Below, piece by piece: positions 46,927 to 56,719 of a DNA stretch of 64,000 bases (positions within the stretch are counted from its first letter, which is position 1; each line of letters starts with the position of its first letter). The DNA comes from Rhizobium sp. Root274 (GTDB lineage: Bacteria; Pseudomonadota; Alphaproteobacteria; Rhizobiales; Rhizobiaceae). The DNA lies in the NCBI RefSeq assembly GCF_001429245.1, contig NZ_LMJE01000007.1, positions 845,127 to 909,126 on the forward strand, in the 5' to 3' direction. Position numbers and translations under genes: made by a program. The notes beneath the pieces were generated by a model. It saw only the letters and a list, made by a program, of their open reading frames with translations. It made no database searches and was not told the DNA's origin.

Positions 46927-48354
46927 ATGAGCACCAAGATCGTGCCGGTCATCATGGCCGGCGGCAAGGGAACCCGTCTCTGGCCACTCTCGCGCGCCGC
47001 CGCCGCCAAGCAGTTCATCCGCTTCCTCGGCGACGAGACGCTGTTGCAAAAGACCCTGATGCGCGTTTCGGACGAGGCTCTCTATGACGCACCGCTCGTC
47101 GTCACCAATGAGGATTTCCGCTTCCTCGTCGCCGAACAGGCACGCGAAATGGACGTGAAGCTCGACGGTATCGTGCTGGAGCCGGAAGCGCGCAACACGG
47201 CAGCAGCCGTCGCCGCCGCAGCCGTCATCGTCGCCCAGCGCCACGGCCGCGACACGCTGATCCAGATCCTGCCCTCGGATCATGAAATCACCGTCGACGA
47301 CACCTACCGCGCCTGCGTTGCAAGTGCCGCAGACGCCGCCCGTAGCGGCAAGATCGTCACCTTCGGCATCACACCGACCGAACCGGCCACCGGCTATGGC
47401 TATATCGAAATCGGCGCCGAGATCGGCAACGGCATAAGCGCAGTCTCGCGCTTCGTGGAAAAGCCGAATGCCGACATTGCCCAACAGATGCTGGACAGCG
47501 GAAACTACGCCTGGAATTCCGGCATGTTCGTCTTCTCGGCCGGCCGCATGATCGAGGAATTGAGGGCGCTGGCCCCCGAGGTTCTCGCGGCTGTCGAAAA
47601 ATCCGTCGAACAGGCCAAGGGCGACCTCGACTTCACCCGCCTCGATGCCGAAACCTTCGCCGAAGCACCCAGCATTTCCATCGACTATGCGGTCATGGAA
47701 AAGACCGCCAATGCCGCCGTCGTCCCGGCCGCCATCACCTGGTCGGACCTCGGCAGCTGGGATGCGATCTGGAAACTCGCCGGCGGCGATGAGAACGGCA
47801 ATGTCGTGAACGGCAATGCCACCGTGTCCGACACGACGAACTCGCTGGTCATGTCACGGGAAGCCCATCTGGCGGTTCAGGGCATGGATGGCGTCGCTGT
47901 CATCGCCTCGGAAGATGCCGTCTATGTCGGCCGCCTCGACCGCAGCCAGGACGTCGGTAACCTCGTCAAGATGCTCGCGGCCAACAAGGAAACGGCGGGC
48001 CTCACCGAAAATCACCCGACGGCGCTGCGCCCCTGGGGCGGTTACACCTCAGTTCTCAACGGCGAACGCTTCCAGGTGAAACGCCTCTTTGTCCATCCGG
48101 ACAAGAAGCTCTCGCTGCAGAAGCACTATCACCGCGCCGAACACTGGGTCTGCGTGCGCGGCACCGCTGAGGTCACCATCGACGACAAGGTGACGGTGCT
48201 GAACGAGAACCAGTCGATCTATATCCCGCAAGGCTCTGTCCACCGCCTCGCCAATCCCGGCAAGATCCAGCTCGAGGTGATCGAAGTGCAGACCGGCTCC
48301 TATCTCGGCGAAGACGACATCATCCGTCTGGTCGATGAATTCGGCCGCAGTTGA
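46927..48354 (+). CDS. manC: Mannose-1-phosphate guanylyltransferase / mannose-6-phosphate isomerase (bifunctional)
   Basis: 475-residue type II enzyme. The N-terminal nucleotidyltransferase starts VPVIMAGGKGTRLWPLSRAAAAKQF and makes GDP-mannose. The C-terminal cupin-type isomerase domain shows RPWGGYTSVLNGERFQVKRLFVHPDKKLSLQKHYHRAEHWVCVRGTAEV with the metal-binding His pair. GDP-mannose feeds exopolysaccharide and lipopolysaccharide sugars (cpsB/noeJ are synonyms). ATG 46927 is preferred to the longer frame starting at 46828; the upstream sequence has no conserved content. A terminator follows at 48379, so it is separate from the transglutaminase operon. Confidence 0.95.
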   Translation: MSTKIVPVIMAGGKGTRLWPLSRAAAAKQFIRFLGDETLLQKTLMRVSDEALYDAPLVVTNEDFRFLVAEQAREMDVKLDGIVLEPEARNTAAAVAAAAVIVAQRHGRDTLIQILPSDHEITVDDTYRACVASAADAARSGKIVTFGITPTEPATGYGYIEIGAEIGNGISAVSRFVEKPNADIAQQMLDSGNYAWNSGMFVFSAGRMIEELRALAPEVLAAVEKSVEQAKGDLDFTRLDAETFAEAPSISIDYAVMEKTANAAVVPAAITWSDLGSWDAIWKLAGGDENGNVVNGNATVSDTTNSLVMSREAHLAVQGMDGVAVIASEDAVYVGRLDRSQDVGNLVKMLAANKETAGLTENHPTALRPWGGYTSVLNGERFQVKRLFVHPDKKLSLQKHYHRAEHWVCVRGTAEVTIDDKVTVLNENQSIYIPQGSVHRLANPGKIQLEVIEVQTGSYLGEDDIIRLVDEFGRS

Positions 48355-48378
48355 CGATCATCAATCTGCCTAACCTGT

Positions 48379-48416
48379 GCGGCCCGGAAGCTTCGGCTCT
48401 CCGGGCCGCTTGCTTT
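48379..48416 (+). terminator. Terminator after manC
   Basis: GCGGCCCGGA (48379-48388) pairs perfectly with TCCGGGCCGC (48400-48409), followed by TTGCTTT. Confidence 0.8.
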
Positions 48417-48487
48417 ATGGCGCTGCATTGCACAAGATCGATGCAAGCCGGAAAAAGCGGCACGGGCGAACAGCGAAGCGGTAACGA

Positions 48488-51400
48488 ATGTCGATCAAGG
48501 CAAGCATCTATCACCTCACCCATTACAAGTATGACAATCCGGTCCGCCTCGGGCCCCAGATCATCCGGCTGAAGCCTGCCGCCCATTCCCGCACGAAAGT
48601 CATATCGCACTCACTGAAGGTCACGCCGGAAAACCACTTCGTCAATCTGCAGCAGGACCCTTACGGCAATTACCTCGCCCGCTTCGTCTTCCCCGATCCC
48701 GTGACCGAACTGAAGATCGAGGTCGATCTCGTCGCCGATATGACGGTCTACAACCCCTTCGACTTCTTCACCGAAGAAGAAGCGGTCAAATGGCCCTTCG
48801 ACTATCCCGCCGATATCCGCGATGACCTGACGATCTACATGACGCCGGAGCCGGCTTCTCCGGCGCTGCAGGCTTTCCTCGCCACGCTCGACATGACGCC
48901 CGGTCAGGGCACCGTCGACATGGTGGTGGGCCTCAACGCCCGCCTGCAGCAGGAAATCGGCTACGTCATCCGCATGGAACCAGGCGTCCAGACGCCGGAG
49001 GAGACACTGACATCGGCGCGCGGCTCCTGCCGCGATTCGAGCTGGCTGCTTGTCCAGATCCTGCGCCATCTCGGCCTCGCCGCCCGCTTCGTCTCCGGTT
49101 ATCTCATCCAGCTCACACCGGATCTGAAGGCGCTCGACGGCCCATCGGGCACGGAAGTGGACTTCACCGATCTGCATGCCTGGGCCGAGGTCTATATCCC
49201 CGGTGCCGGCTGGATCGGGCTCGACCCCACCTCCGGCCTCCTGACCGGCGAAAGCCACATCCCGCTCGCAGCAACCCCGCATTACAAGAACGCCGCCCCG
49301 ATCTCCGGCGGCTATATCGGTCAGGCCAACACCGAATTCGCCTTCGACATGCAGGTGAAGCGCGTCGCCGAACACCCGCGCATCACCAAGCCTTTCTCCG
49401 ACGACAGCTGGGACGCGCTCAATGCACTCGGCCTGCAGGTCGATGGTGACCTGAAAGCTCATGACGTGCGGCTGACCATGGGCGGCGAGCCGACCTTTGT
49501 CTCGATCGACGATTTTCAATCCGCCGAATGGAATACAGATGCGGTCGGCCCGACCAAACGGGATCTCGCCGACAAGCTCATACGACGCCTCCGCGAGCGC
49601 TTCGCGCCCGGCGGCTTCCTGCATTACGGCCAGGGCAAATGGTATCCGGGAGAGAGCCTGCCGCGCTGGACCTTCTCGCTCTACTGGCGAAAAGACGGCA
49701 AGCCGATCTGGCACGATCCCGCGCTCATCGCCGCCGAGCACGAGGAGACCGGCGTCACCCATGAGAAGGCTGAAGCACTGATGGCTGCGATCGCCGGCGA
49801 GCTGGAGATCGAGCCTGACATGATCATCCCTGCCTATGAAGATCCTGCCGAATGGATCATCAAGGAAGGCAGCCTGCCGGAAAATGTAGACCCCTCGAAC
49901 TCCAAGCTGGAAAGCGCTGAAGAGCGCGCCCGCATCGCCAAGGTCTTCGAACGCGGCCTCACCACGCCGACCGGCTATATCCTGCCGGTTCAGGCCTGGA
50001 ACGCCAGGGCCGGCGGTCGCCGCTGGGTCAGTGAAAAATGGCGCACCCGTCGCGGCAAGATCTTCCTCATCCCCGGCGACAGCCCTATCGGCTTCCGCAT
50101 GCCGCTCGGCACCCTGCCCTATGTGCCGCCGTCGCAATACCCTTACATCCACACCACCGACCCCTCGATCCCGCGTTCGCCCCTGCCGGATTACGGCCCG
50201 AAGGTGAGTGAGGGCCGCGCAATGCCGGAAGCCTCACGCAAGAGCGGGGATAGCCAGCAGGATCGCAACGAGCAGAACATCACCGGCTCTGCCGGCGACA
50301 TCAGGGGGGCGGTCCGCACCGCCATGAGCGTCGAGCCGCGCGATGGCAGGCTCTGCGTCTTCATGCCACCGGTGGAGGCGATCGAGGACTATCTCGAACT
50401 GGTGGCCGCCGCCGAAACCGCCGCCCGCAATCTCGGCCTACCCGTTCACATCGAAGGTTATGCTCCGCCGCAGGACGAGCGCATCAACGTCATCCGCGTT
50501 GCACCCGACCCGGGTGTCATCGAGGTGAACATCCACCCTGCCTCCAGCTGGGAGGAATGCGTCGCCACGACGAATGCCATCTATGAAGAAGCGCGCCAGA
50601 CGCGGCTGGGCGCAGACAAGTTCATGATCGACGGCCGCCACACCGGCACCGGCGGCGGCAACCACGTCGTGGTCGGCGGTGCAAACCCCGCCGACAGCCC
50701 CTTCCTGCGCCGGCCCGACCTCTTGAAGAGTCTCGTACTGCACTGGCAACGCCATCCGGCCTTGTCCTATCTCTTCTCCGGCATGTTCATCGGCCCGACC
50801 AGCCAGGCACCGCGCTTCGACGAGGCCCGCCACGACAGCCTCTATGAACTGGAGATCGCGCTCGCCCAGGTGCCTCTGCCGGCAAGCGGTGCGGCAGCCC
50901 CCCTGCCCTGGCTCGTCGACCGCCTGTTCCGCAACCTTCTGACAGACGTCACCGGCAACACCCATCGCTCCGAAATCTGCATCGACAAGCTGTTTTCACC
51001 CGACGGGCCGACCGGCCGCTTGGGCCTCATCGAATTCCGCGGCTTCGAAATGCCACCCAATCCGCGCATGTCGCTGGCCCAGCAACTCTTGGTCCGCGCG
51101 CTCATCGCCCGCTTCTGGAAAAACCCGATCGCCGGCAGCTTCGTCCGCTGGGGCACCAGCCTGCATGATCGTTTCATGCTGCCGCATTATCTGTGGCTGG
51201 ATTTCCTCGAAGTGCTGGCCGACTTGCGCGAAAACGGCTTCGACTTCAAGCCGGAATGGTTTGCAGCCCAGCTCGAATTTCGCTTCCCTTTTGTCGGCGA
51301 AGTCGAATACGAGGGCTCGAAGCTCGAACTGCGCCAGGCGCTGGAGCCCTGGCATGTCATGGGCGAGGAAGGGGCAATCGGTGGTACCGTCCGCTATGTG

Positions 51401-51832
51401 GATAGCTCTGTCGAGCGCCTGCAGGTGCAGCTGGAGACGGCCAATCCGGAACGCTATGTCGTCGCCTGCAATGGCCGTCAGGTGCCGCTGCGCAAGTCCT
51501 TGGTGAACGGCGTGGCAGTCGCCGGCGTCCGATACAAGGCATGGCAACCGGCATCGGGCCTGCATCCGGTGCTGCCCGTCAACACACCGCTAACATTCGA
51601 CATCTATGATACATGGTCTGCCCGGTCGATCGGGGGCTGCGTCTACCACGTCGCTCATCCTGGAGGCCGGAATTACGATACTTTCCCTGTGAATGGGAAT
51701 GAAGCGGAAGCCCGTCGGCTTGCGCGTTTCGAGCCTTGGGGCCATACAGCCGGCTCCTATCCATTATGGCCCGAGACCGTGTCGCCGGAGTTCCCGCACA
51801 CTTTGGACCTGAGACGACCGCAGGGTATCTGA
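48488..51832 (+). CDS. Transglutaminase-like protein fused to DUF2126 putative amidoligase
   Basis: 1114-residue protein. The N-terminal transglutaminase-type domain (about 1-290) has the triad C181 ([14 protein letters not shown]), H230 ([12 protein letters not shown]) and D246 (IGLDPTSGL). The rest (about 300-1100) is DUF2126, described in Pfam as a putative amidoligase; it begins near [19 protein letters not shown] and includes [26 protein letters not shown] and [17 protein letters not shown]. Together they may make or break amide bonds in peptides. It is the first gene of a three-gene operon with a four-base gap to the ATP-grasp protein. Biological target unknown. Confidence 0.9.
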   Translation: MSIKASIYHLTHYKYDNPVRLGPQIIRLKPAAHSRTKVISHSLKVTPENHFVNLQQDPYGNYLARFVFPDPVTELKIEVDLVADMTVYNPFDFFTEEEAVKWPFDYPADIRDDLTIYMTPEPASPALQAFLATLDMTPGQGTVDMVVGLNARLQQEIGYVIRMEPGVQTPEETLTSARGSCRDSSWLLVQILRHLGLAARFVSGYLIQLTPDLKALDGPSGTEVDFTDLHAWAEVYIPGAGWIGLDPTSGLLTGESHIPLAATPHYKNAAPISGGYIGQANTEFAFDMQVKRVAEHPRITKPFSDDSWDALNALGLQVDGDLKAHDVRLTMGGEPTFVSIDDFQSAEWNTDAVGPTKRDLADKLIRRLRERFAPGGFLHYGQGKWYPGESLPRWTFSLYWRKDGKPIWHDPALIAAEHEETGVTHEKAEALMAAIAGELEIEPDMIIPAYEDPAEWIIKEGSLPENVDPSNSKLESAEERARIAKVFERGLTTPTGYILPVQAWNARAGGRRWVSEKWRTRRGKIFLIPGDSPIGFRMPLGTLPYVPPSQYPYIHTTDPSIPRSPLPDYGPKVSEGRAMPEASRKSGDSQQDRNEQNITGSAGDIRGAVRTAMSVEPRDGRLCVFMPPVEAIEDYLELVAAAETAARNLGLPVHIEGYAPPQDERINVIRVAPDPGVIEVNIHPASSWEECVATTNAIYEEARQTRLGADKFMIDGRHTGTGGGNHVVVGGANPADSPFLRRPDLLKSLVLHWQRHPALSYLFSGMFIGPTSQAPRFDEARHDSLYELEIALAQVPLPASGAAAPLPWLVDRLFRNLLTDVTGNTHRSEICIDKLFSPDGPTGRLGLIEFRGFEMPPNPRMSLAQQLLVRALIARFWKNPIAGSFVRWGTSLHDRFMLPHYLWLDFLEVLADLRENGFDFKPEWFAAQLEFRFPFVGEVEYEGSKLELRQALEPWHVMGEEGAIGGTVRYVDSSVERLQVQLETANPERYVVACNGRQVPLRKSLVNGVAVAGVRYKAWQPASGLHPVLPVNTPLTFDIYDTWSARSIGGCVYHVAHPGGRNYDTFPVNGNEAEARRLARFEPWGHTAGSYPLWPETVSPEFPHTLDLRRPQGI

Positions 51833-51836
51833 TCCG

Positions 51837-54251
51837 ATGGCACAGAAGACGGCAGCGGAGCTTTCTCCGCCGGACCCAGCGAATGGCACGGCCCGCCTGG
51901 CCGGCTATCGCGCGCTGGCGGGTGCTGCCGACGAGATGATCGACAACAAGGGCACTGTCCGGCCGGTCTGGCAGCCCTTCGTCTCGGCCATCGAGACCAT
52001 GGCGGAGCACGAACTCGACGAACGTTTCGCGCGGGCCGACCGCTATCTGCGCGATGCCGGCGTGTTCTACCGCGCCTATGGCTCCGGCGGATCGAGCGAA
52101 CGCGCCTGGCCCTTTTCGCATATCCCGGTCCTGATATCAGATGCAGAATGGCAGGTGCTGGCCGATGGCCTTGTCCAGCGTGCAAACCTGCTCGAAGCGG
52201 TCGTCGCAGACATCTATTCGGAAAACCGGCTGGTGCAGGAGGGCTTCCTGCCACCGCAGCTGATTGCATCCAATCCGGAATTCCTGCGCCCGCTCGTCGG
52301 CATCAAGCCCGCCGGCGGCCACTACCTGCATTTCTGTTCCTTCGAAATCGGCCGGGGCCCCGATGGCAACTGGTGGGTGCTCGCTGATCGCACGCAAGCG
52401 CCCTCGGGCGCCGGCTTCGCACTGGAGAACCGCGTCGCGACAGCCAGAGCCTTTTCCGATCTCTATGCGGAAACCCACGTCCACCGCCTTGCCTCCTTCT
52501 TCGGCGCCTTCCGCAAGGCGCTGCAGGGACGCCAGCAGAGCGCCGATGACCGGATCGCGGTCCTTTCTCCCGGTCCTGCCAACGAGACCTATTTCGAACA
52601 CGCCTATATCGCCCGCTATCTCGGCATCATGCTGCTCGAAGGCGAGGACCTGACGGTCGTCAACGGCAAGGTCATGGTCCGCACTGTCGCCGGCCTGAAA
52701 CCCGTCAGCGTTCTCTGGCGCCGCCTCGACGCCGCTTTTGCCGATCCGCTGGAGCTCGACCAGAACTCCTATATCGGCACGCCCGGCATGGTCGACGCGC
52801 TGCGCAATGGCTCCGTCACCTTCGTCAACGCACTCGGCTCCGGCATTCTCGAAACCCGGGCGCTGCTTGCCTTTATGCCCACCCTTTCGCGTCATCTGCT
52901 CGGCGAAGAGCTGAAGCTACCCTCCATCGCCACCTGGTGGTGCGGCCAGAAGGCTGAGCGCGAGCATGTCGCCCGCCACCTCGACCGAATGGTCGTCGGC
53001 TCCGCCTTTTCCCGCCTGCCCTTCTTCGACGACAATGGCCGCTCCGTCCTCGGCTCGCGGTACAAGGACCCGCAGAGCCGCAGCATCTCGGAATGGTTGG
53101 AAGCCGAAACCGGCAATCTCGTCGGCCAGGAGGTCGTAACCCTCTCGACCACCCCCGCCATGGTCGATGGCAAGCTGACGCCGCGGCCGATGTCGCTGCG
53201 CGTCTTTGCCGCCCGCACCCAGAACGGCTGGCAGATCATGCCTGGTGGCTTTGCCCGCATCGGCAGCGGCTCGGATGTGTCCGCCATCGCCATGCAATCG
53301 GGCGGCAGTGCCGCCGATGTCTGGATCGTCTCCGACAAGCCTGTTGACCGCACCTCGCTCTTGCCGGCGGAAGAAAGCTTTACCCGCAACATGCCGGGCA
53401 GCCTGCCGAGCCGCGCCGCCGACAACCTGTTCTGGCTTGGCCGCTATATCGAACGGGCCGAAGGCGTCTTGCGCATCCTGCGCGCCTGGCACGCCCGTTA
53501 TGCCGAAAGCGCCAATCCGGAACAGCCATTGCTCGCCTTCGTGAGCGACTACCTCTCCGATATCGACGTCGATACCAAGACCGGCGTACCGGAAAGCCTG
53601 CTGCGCAACATCGACAGCGCCGTCTATTCCGCCAGCAACATCCGCGACCGCTTCTCGCCCGATGGATGGCTGGCGCTGAATGACCTGTCGAAAACGGCGA
53701 AACGCTTCCACGAGCGGGTGAAACCCGGCGACGATGCCGCCCATGCCATGACGATCCTGCTGCGCAAGCTCGCGGGCTTTGCCGGTCTCGTGCATGAAAA
53801 CATGTACCGCTTCACCGGTTGGCGCTTCCTCACCATCGGACGCCTGCTCGAACGCGGCCTCCATATGACACGCCTGCTCGGACGCATGACCGGGCCGGAG
53901 GCACCCGACGGTGCGCTCGACATGCTGCTGGAGATCGGCGACAACGTCATGACCCACCGGCGCCGCTACAACGTGTCGACCGCGCGGCTGACAGTAACCG
54001 ATCTGCTCGCACTCGATCCACTCAACCCGCGCTCGATCCTCTTCCAGCTGAACGAGATCCGCATCGAGGCCGAGCAACTGCCGAACGCCATGGTCAACGG
54101 CCAGATGTCGATGCTCTTCCGCGAAGCCATGCGCCTGCATTCGGGCCTGGCTGTCATGACGCCGGAGGCGATGACGGCCGAGGTCTATACCAATCTTGAG
54201 CGCGAGATGGAGAAGTTCTCCGATATCCTCGCCCGCACCTATCTGAATTGA
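51837..54251 (+). CDS. Circularly permuted ATP-grasp protein fused to alpha-E domain
   Basis: 804 residues. The N-terminal two-thirds is the circularly permuted type 2 ATP-grasp (DUF404/DUF407) fold: WPFSHIPVLISDAEWQVLADGLVQRANLLEAVVADIY, VGIKPAGGHYLHFCSFEIGRGPDGNWWVLADRTQAPSGAGFALENR, then MPGGFARIGSG. From about 515 an alpha-E (DUF403) helical domain follows: SRAADNLFWLGRYIERAEGVLRILRAWH to TNLEREMEKFSDILARTYLN. These two parts are often separate genes; here they are one chain. ATP-grasp enzymes join carboxylates to amines, so it is a predicted peptide or amide ligase. It sits between the two transglutaminase genes, with gaps of four bases on each side. Confidence 0.92.
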   Translation: MAQKTAAELSPPDPANGTARLAGYRALAGAADEMIDNKGTVRPVWQPFVSAIETMAEHELDERFARADRYLRDAGVFYRAYGSGGSSERAWPFSHIPVLISDAEWQVLADGLVQRANLLEAVVADIYSENRLVQEGFLPPQLIASNPEFLRPLVGIKPAGGHYLHFCSFEIGRGPDGNWWVLADRTQAPSGAGFALENRVATARAFSDLYAETHVHRLASFFGAFRKALQGRQQSADDRIAVLSPGPANETYFEHAYIARYLGIMLLEGEDLTVVNGKVMVRTVAGLKPVSVLWRRLDAAFADPLELDQNSYIGTPGMVDALRNGSVTFVNALGSGILETRALLAFMPTLSRHLLGEELKLPSIATWWCGQKAEREHVARHLDRMVVGSAFSRLPFFDDNGRSVLGSRYKDPQSRSISEWLEAETGNLVGQEVVTLSTTPAMVDGKLTPRPMSLRVFAARTQNGWQIMPGGFARIGSGSDVSAIAMQSGGSAADVWIVSDKPVDRTSLLPAEESFTRNMPGSLPSRAADNLFWLGRYIERAEGVLRILRAWHARYAESANPEQPLLAFVSDYLSDIDVDTKTGVPESLLRNIDSAVYSASNIRDRFSPDGWLALNDLSKTAKRFHERVKPGDDAAHAMTILLRKLAGFAGLVHENMYRFTGWRFLTIGRLLERGLHMTRLLGRMTGPEAPDGALDMLLEIGDNVMTHRRRYNVSTARLTVTDLLALDPLNPRSILFQLNEIRIEAEQLPNAMVNGQMSMLFREAMRLHSGLAVMTPEAMTAEVYTNLEREMEKFSDILARTYLN

Positions 54252-54255
54252 ACCG

Positions 54256-55137
54256 ATGCTGTACGATCTCTCGCTCCACATCGGTTACAAATACGAGGTC
54301 CCGGCCTCGGGCGCGCATCACATGCTGCGCCTCCTGCCGCTCTCGCTGCCAGACCGCCAGCGCCTGATCGCCGGCGCCGTCACCGTCACCCCCGAACCGG
54401 ACGAACTCGCGACCTTCGAGGATTTCTTCCACCACACGACCCGCCACGCGATCCTGCGCGCGCCGCACGAAAAGCTTGACATCCGCATGCAGGCGCGCGT
54501 GATGGTCCAGGCTCTGCCGGTCCCCGCCGACTTCTCCCCGATCCTCGATCGGCTGCCGCAGGAACTCGCCGAGACATGGACGCTCGACGCGGAATCGCCG
54601 CATCATTTTCTCGGGACCAGTCCCCGCCTGCCGCGCGACAAAGAGATCGCGGCCTATGCCCGCAAGGAGCTGAAGCCGAGCCTGACAGTTCGCCAGATCG
54701 CCGAACAGCTCTGTGCCCGCATCCACCGCGACTTCAAATACGATCCCGAGGCGACCACCGTCGACACGACACCCGCCGAAGCCTTCACCAAAAAGCGCGG
54801 CGTCTGCCAGGACTTCTCCCATGTGATGATCGTGGCGCTGCGCAGTCTCGGCATTCCCGCAGGCTATGTCAGCGGTTTCCTGCGCACCATCCCGCCGCCG
54901 GGCAAAGAACGCCTGGAAGGGGCAGATGCCATGCATGCCTGGGTGCGCGTCTGGTGCGGCAAGCTGACGGGCTGGATGGAATTTGACCCGACCAACAATA
55001 TCCCCGCCGGCACCGACCATATCGTCGTCGGCTATGGCCGCGACTACTCGGATGTTGCTCCGGTGATCGGTGTGCTCAAGAGCTACGGCAGCCACAAGAC
55101 TGATCAATCGGTCGATGTTATCCCGGTTAAGCAGTAA
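54256..55137 (+). CDS. Transglutaminase-like cysteine protease-fold protein
   Basis: 293-residue protein. The N-terminal bacterial transglutaminase-like domain starts YDLSLHIGYKYEVPASGAHHMLRLLPL. The catalytic triad is C184 (KKRGVCQDFSHVMIVALRSLGIPAGYVSGFL), H227 (DAMHAWVRVWCG) and D244 (GWMEFDPTNNIPAGTDHIVVGYGRDYSDVAP). It has no signal peptide. It may process or attach peptide tags with the ligases before it. Third gene of the operon, four bases after the ATP-grasp gene. In many proteobacteria an Anbu proteasome-like protease follows; the next gene here is unrelated. Confidence 0.92.
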   Translation: MLYDLSLHIGYKYEVPASGAHHMLRLLPLSLPDRQRLIAGAVTVTPEPDELATFEDFFHHTTRHAILRAPHEKLDIRMQARVMVQALPVPADFSPILDRLPQELAETWTLDAESPHHFLGTSPRLPRDKEIAAYARKELKPSLTVRQIAEQLCARIHRDFKYDPEATTVDTTPAEAFTKKRGVCQDFSHVMIVALRSLGIPAGYVSGFLRTIPPPGKERLEGADAMHAWVRVWCGKLTGWMEFDPTNNIPAGTDHIVVGYGRDYSDVAPVIGVLKSYGSHKTDQSVDVIPVKQ

Positions 55138-55224
55138 ATCCGGTTATTGGCTCGAATTTTATCGACTTGCTTAAGCCGAATGGAACATGTCCGCCCCTAT
55201 AAGTCATCCACAGACTGCGTTTGG

Positions 55225-56454
55225 ATGGACATGATGGCTAGGACCAAGACACAGCATTCCTCGATCTTCTCACGCCTGATCGGCTGCCGATCCGGCAATT
55301 TCGGCATGATCACCGCGTTCATCCTGCCGGTCGCTGCGGCCGGTGCAGGTGTCGCCATGGATTTGAACCGCATGGTCCAGATCAAGAGCGCTCTGCAGGA
55401 CTCGACCGACTCTGCCGTTCTTGCGGCCGCAAACGCACTCGCCGTGAAGAGCATTTCCGATGACGAGGCGATGTCCCTCGCCAAGAAGTTCATGGCTTCG
55501 CAATTCTACAATATCGTCGAGGGTAAATCGAGCATCGACCCCAACAACTCGTCGTCAATCGACAAGGCGGCCATTGGCAGTGTCGAGCGTACCACGTCGA
55601 CTTCCGGCAAGAGCTTCGACGTCAAGCTCAACAGTTCTTACACGATGAAGACAAACGGCATGACAGCTTTGCTGGGCTGGAAGGAGGTGACGATCAAGGT
55701 CTCCTCCACGGCGCGCAGCACGACAGAAAGCAAGAATGCGCTGTCGATGTTTCTCGTGCTCGACCGCTCCGGCTCGATGGCCGAGGACACGACCACGGTC
55801 AATGGCGCACAGCCGACCAAGACAGTCTACTACGACTGCAGCTACTATCAGGGGAAAAAATACATCTCCAAGACCTGCAGCTATCAGGCGACCAACTATT
55901 ACACCAAAATCGACTCGCTGAAGCTCGCCGTCGCCAGCCTCACGACACAGCTGAACACGGCGGATCCGGAGACCAAATACGTTCGCACCGCGGCCGTTTC
56001 CTACAATGCCAGCATGCAGACGCCGACGACAATGGCGTGGGGCACCACCACGTCCCTGTCCTATGTGCAGGCACTGACGGCGACCGGCGGCACCGACTCC
56101 TCCGACGCCATGGCGCGGGCTTACACGGACGTCTCCAGTTCCCAGGAAGACACGGCGCACAAGAACAAGAACGGCCAGGTTCCGAGCAAGTTCATCATTT
56201 TCATGACCGACGGTGACAACAACTACTCGAGCGCCGACACCAAGACCAAGGCGACCTGCGACACCGCCAAGAAGGCCGGCGTCCAGATCTTCACCGTCGC
56301 CTTCATGGCACCGAGCAACGGGCAGGCCCTGCTTCAGTACTGCGCCTCCAGCACGTCCAATTATTACGACGCGCAGAATGCCACGCAGCTCGTCGCGGCC
56401 TTCAAGGAAATCGGTGACAAGGCGGTTCAGGCCTCCACCCGCCTGACCAACTGA
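55225..56454 (+). CDS. TadG-like pilus-assembly/vWA domain protein (orphan)
   Basis: About 409 residues. The N-terminal TadE/TadG-type membrane helix follows [37 protein letters not shown] with the DSAVLAAA segment. A long Ser/Thr-rich beta region then precedes a von Willebrand A domain whose metal site starts VLDRSGSMAED and continues to SKFIIFMTDGDNN. TadG proteins sit in the envelope for Flp pilus assembly; no other tad gene is here. The start is uncertain: ATGs at 55180, 55225, 55231 and 55234 are in frame, none with a clear ribosome binding site. A perfect terminator follows. Confidence 0.85.
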   Translation: MDMMARTKTQHSSIFSRLIGCRSGNFGMITAFILPVAAAGAGVAMDLNRMVQIKSALQDSTDSAVLAAANALAVKSISDDEAMSLAKKFMASQFYNIVEGKSSIDPNNSSSIDKAAIGSVERTTSTSGKSFDVKLNSSYTMKTNGMTALLGWKEVTIKVSSTARSTTESKNALSMFLVLDRSGSMAEDTTTVNGAQPTKTVYYDCSYYQGKKYISKTCSYQATNYYTKIDSLKLAVASLTTQLNTADPETKYVRTAAVSYNASMQTPTTMAWGTTTSLSYVQALTATGGTDSSDAMARAYTDVSSSQEDTAHKNKNGQVPSKFIIFMTDGDNNYSSADTKTKATCDTAKKAGVQIFTVAFMAPSNGQALLQYCASSTSNYYDAQNATQLVAAFKEIGDKAVQASTRLTN

Positions 56455-56493
56455 CCCGCGTCCAAAGCGTTTGCGGAGAATTCCCTGCCATTG

Positions 56494-56521
56494 GCCGCGA
56501 CCCACCGGGTCGCGGCTTTTT
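56494..56521 (+). terminator. Rho-independent terminator after TadG-like gene
   Basis: GCCGCGACCC (56494-56503) pairs perfectly with GGGTCGCGGC (56507-56516) across ACC, with TTTTT after it. Confidence 0.92.
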
Positions 56522-56555
56522 CATATCCGGCATCCAGCAAACAACCATATGAAAA

Positions 56556-56580
56556 ATCAGGCATTTGCAAGAAACCTGAT
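56556..56580. promoter_or_regulatory. Inverted repeat in the glgP upstream region
   Basis: ATCAGG (56556-56561) and CCTGAT (56575-56580) lie 13 bases apart in an AT-rich stretch, followed by TTCGCGAA (56582-56589). Both are symmetric and could bind a regulator of the glycogen operon; evidence is weak. Confidence 0.3.
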
Positions 56581-56719
56581 ATTCGCGAACAATTTCGCAT
56601 GGCCTCTCACCGACCTGTTGCATGTGTATCATATCGATGCGTAAACTGGCGACGAAGGGGGTGACCGCCGATAGCGGATCCGGTGGTGCCCTGCGAACCG
56701 AGCAAAGCCAGGCGGACCG

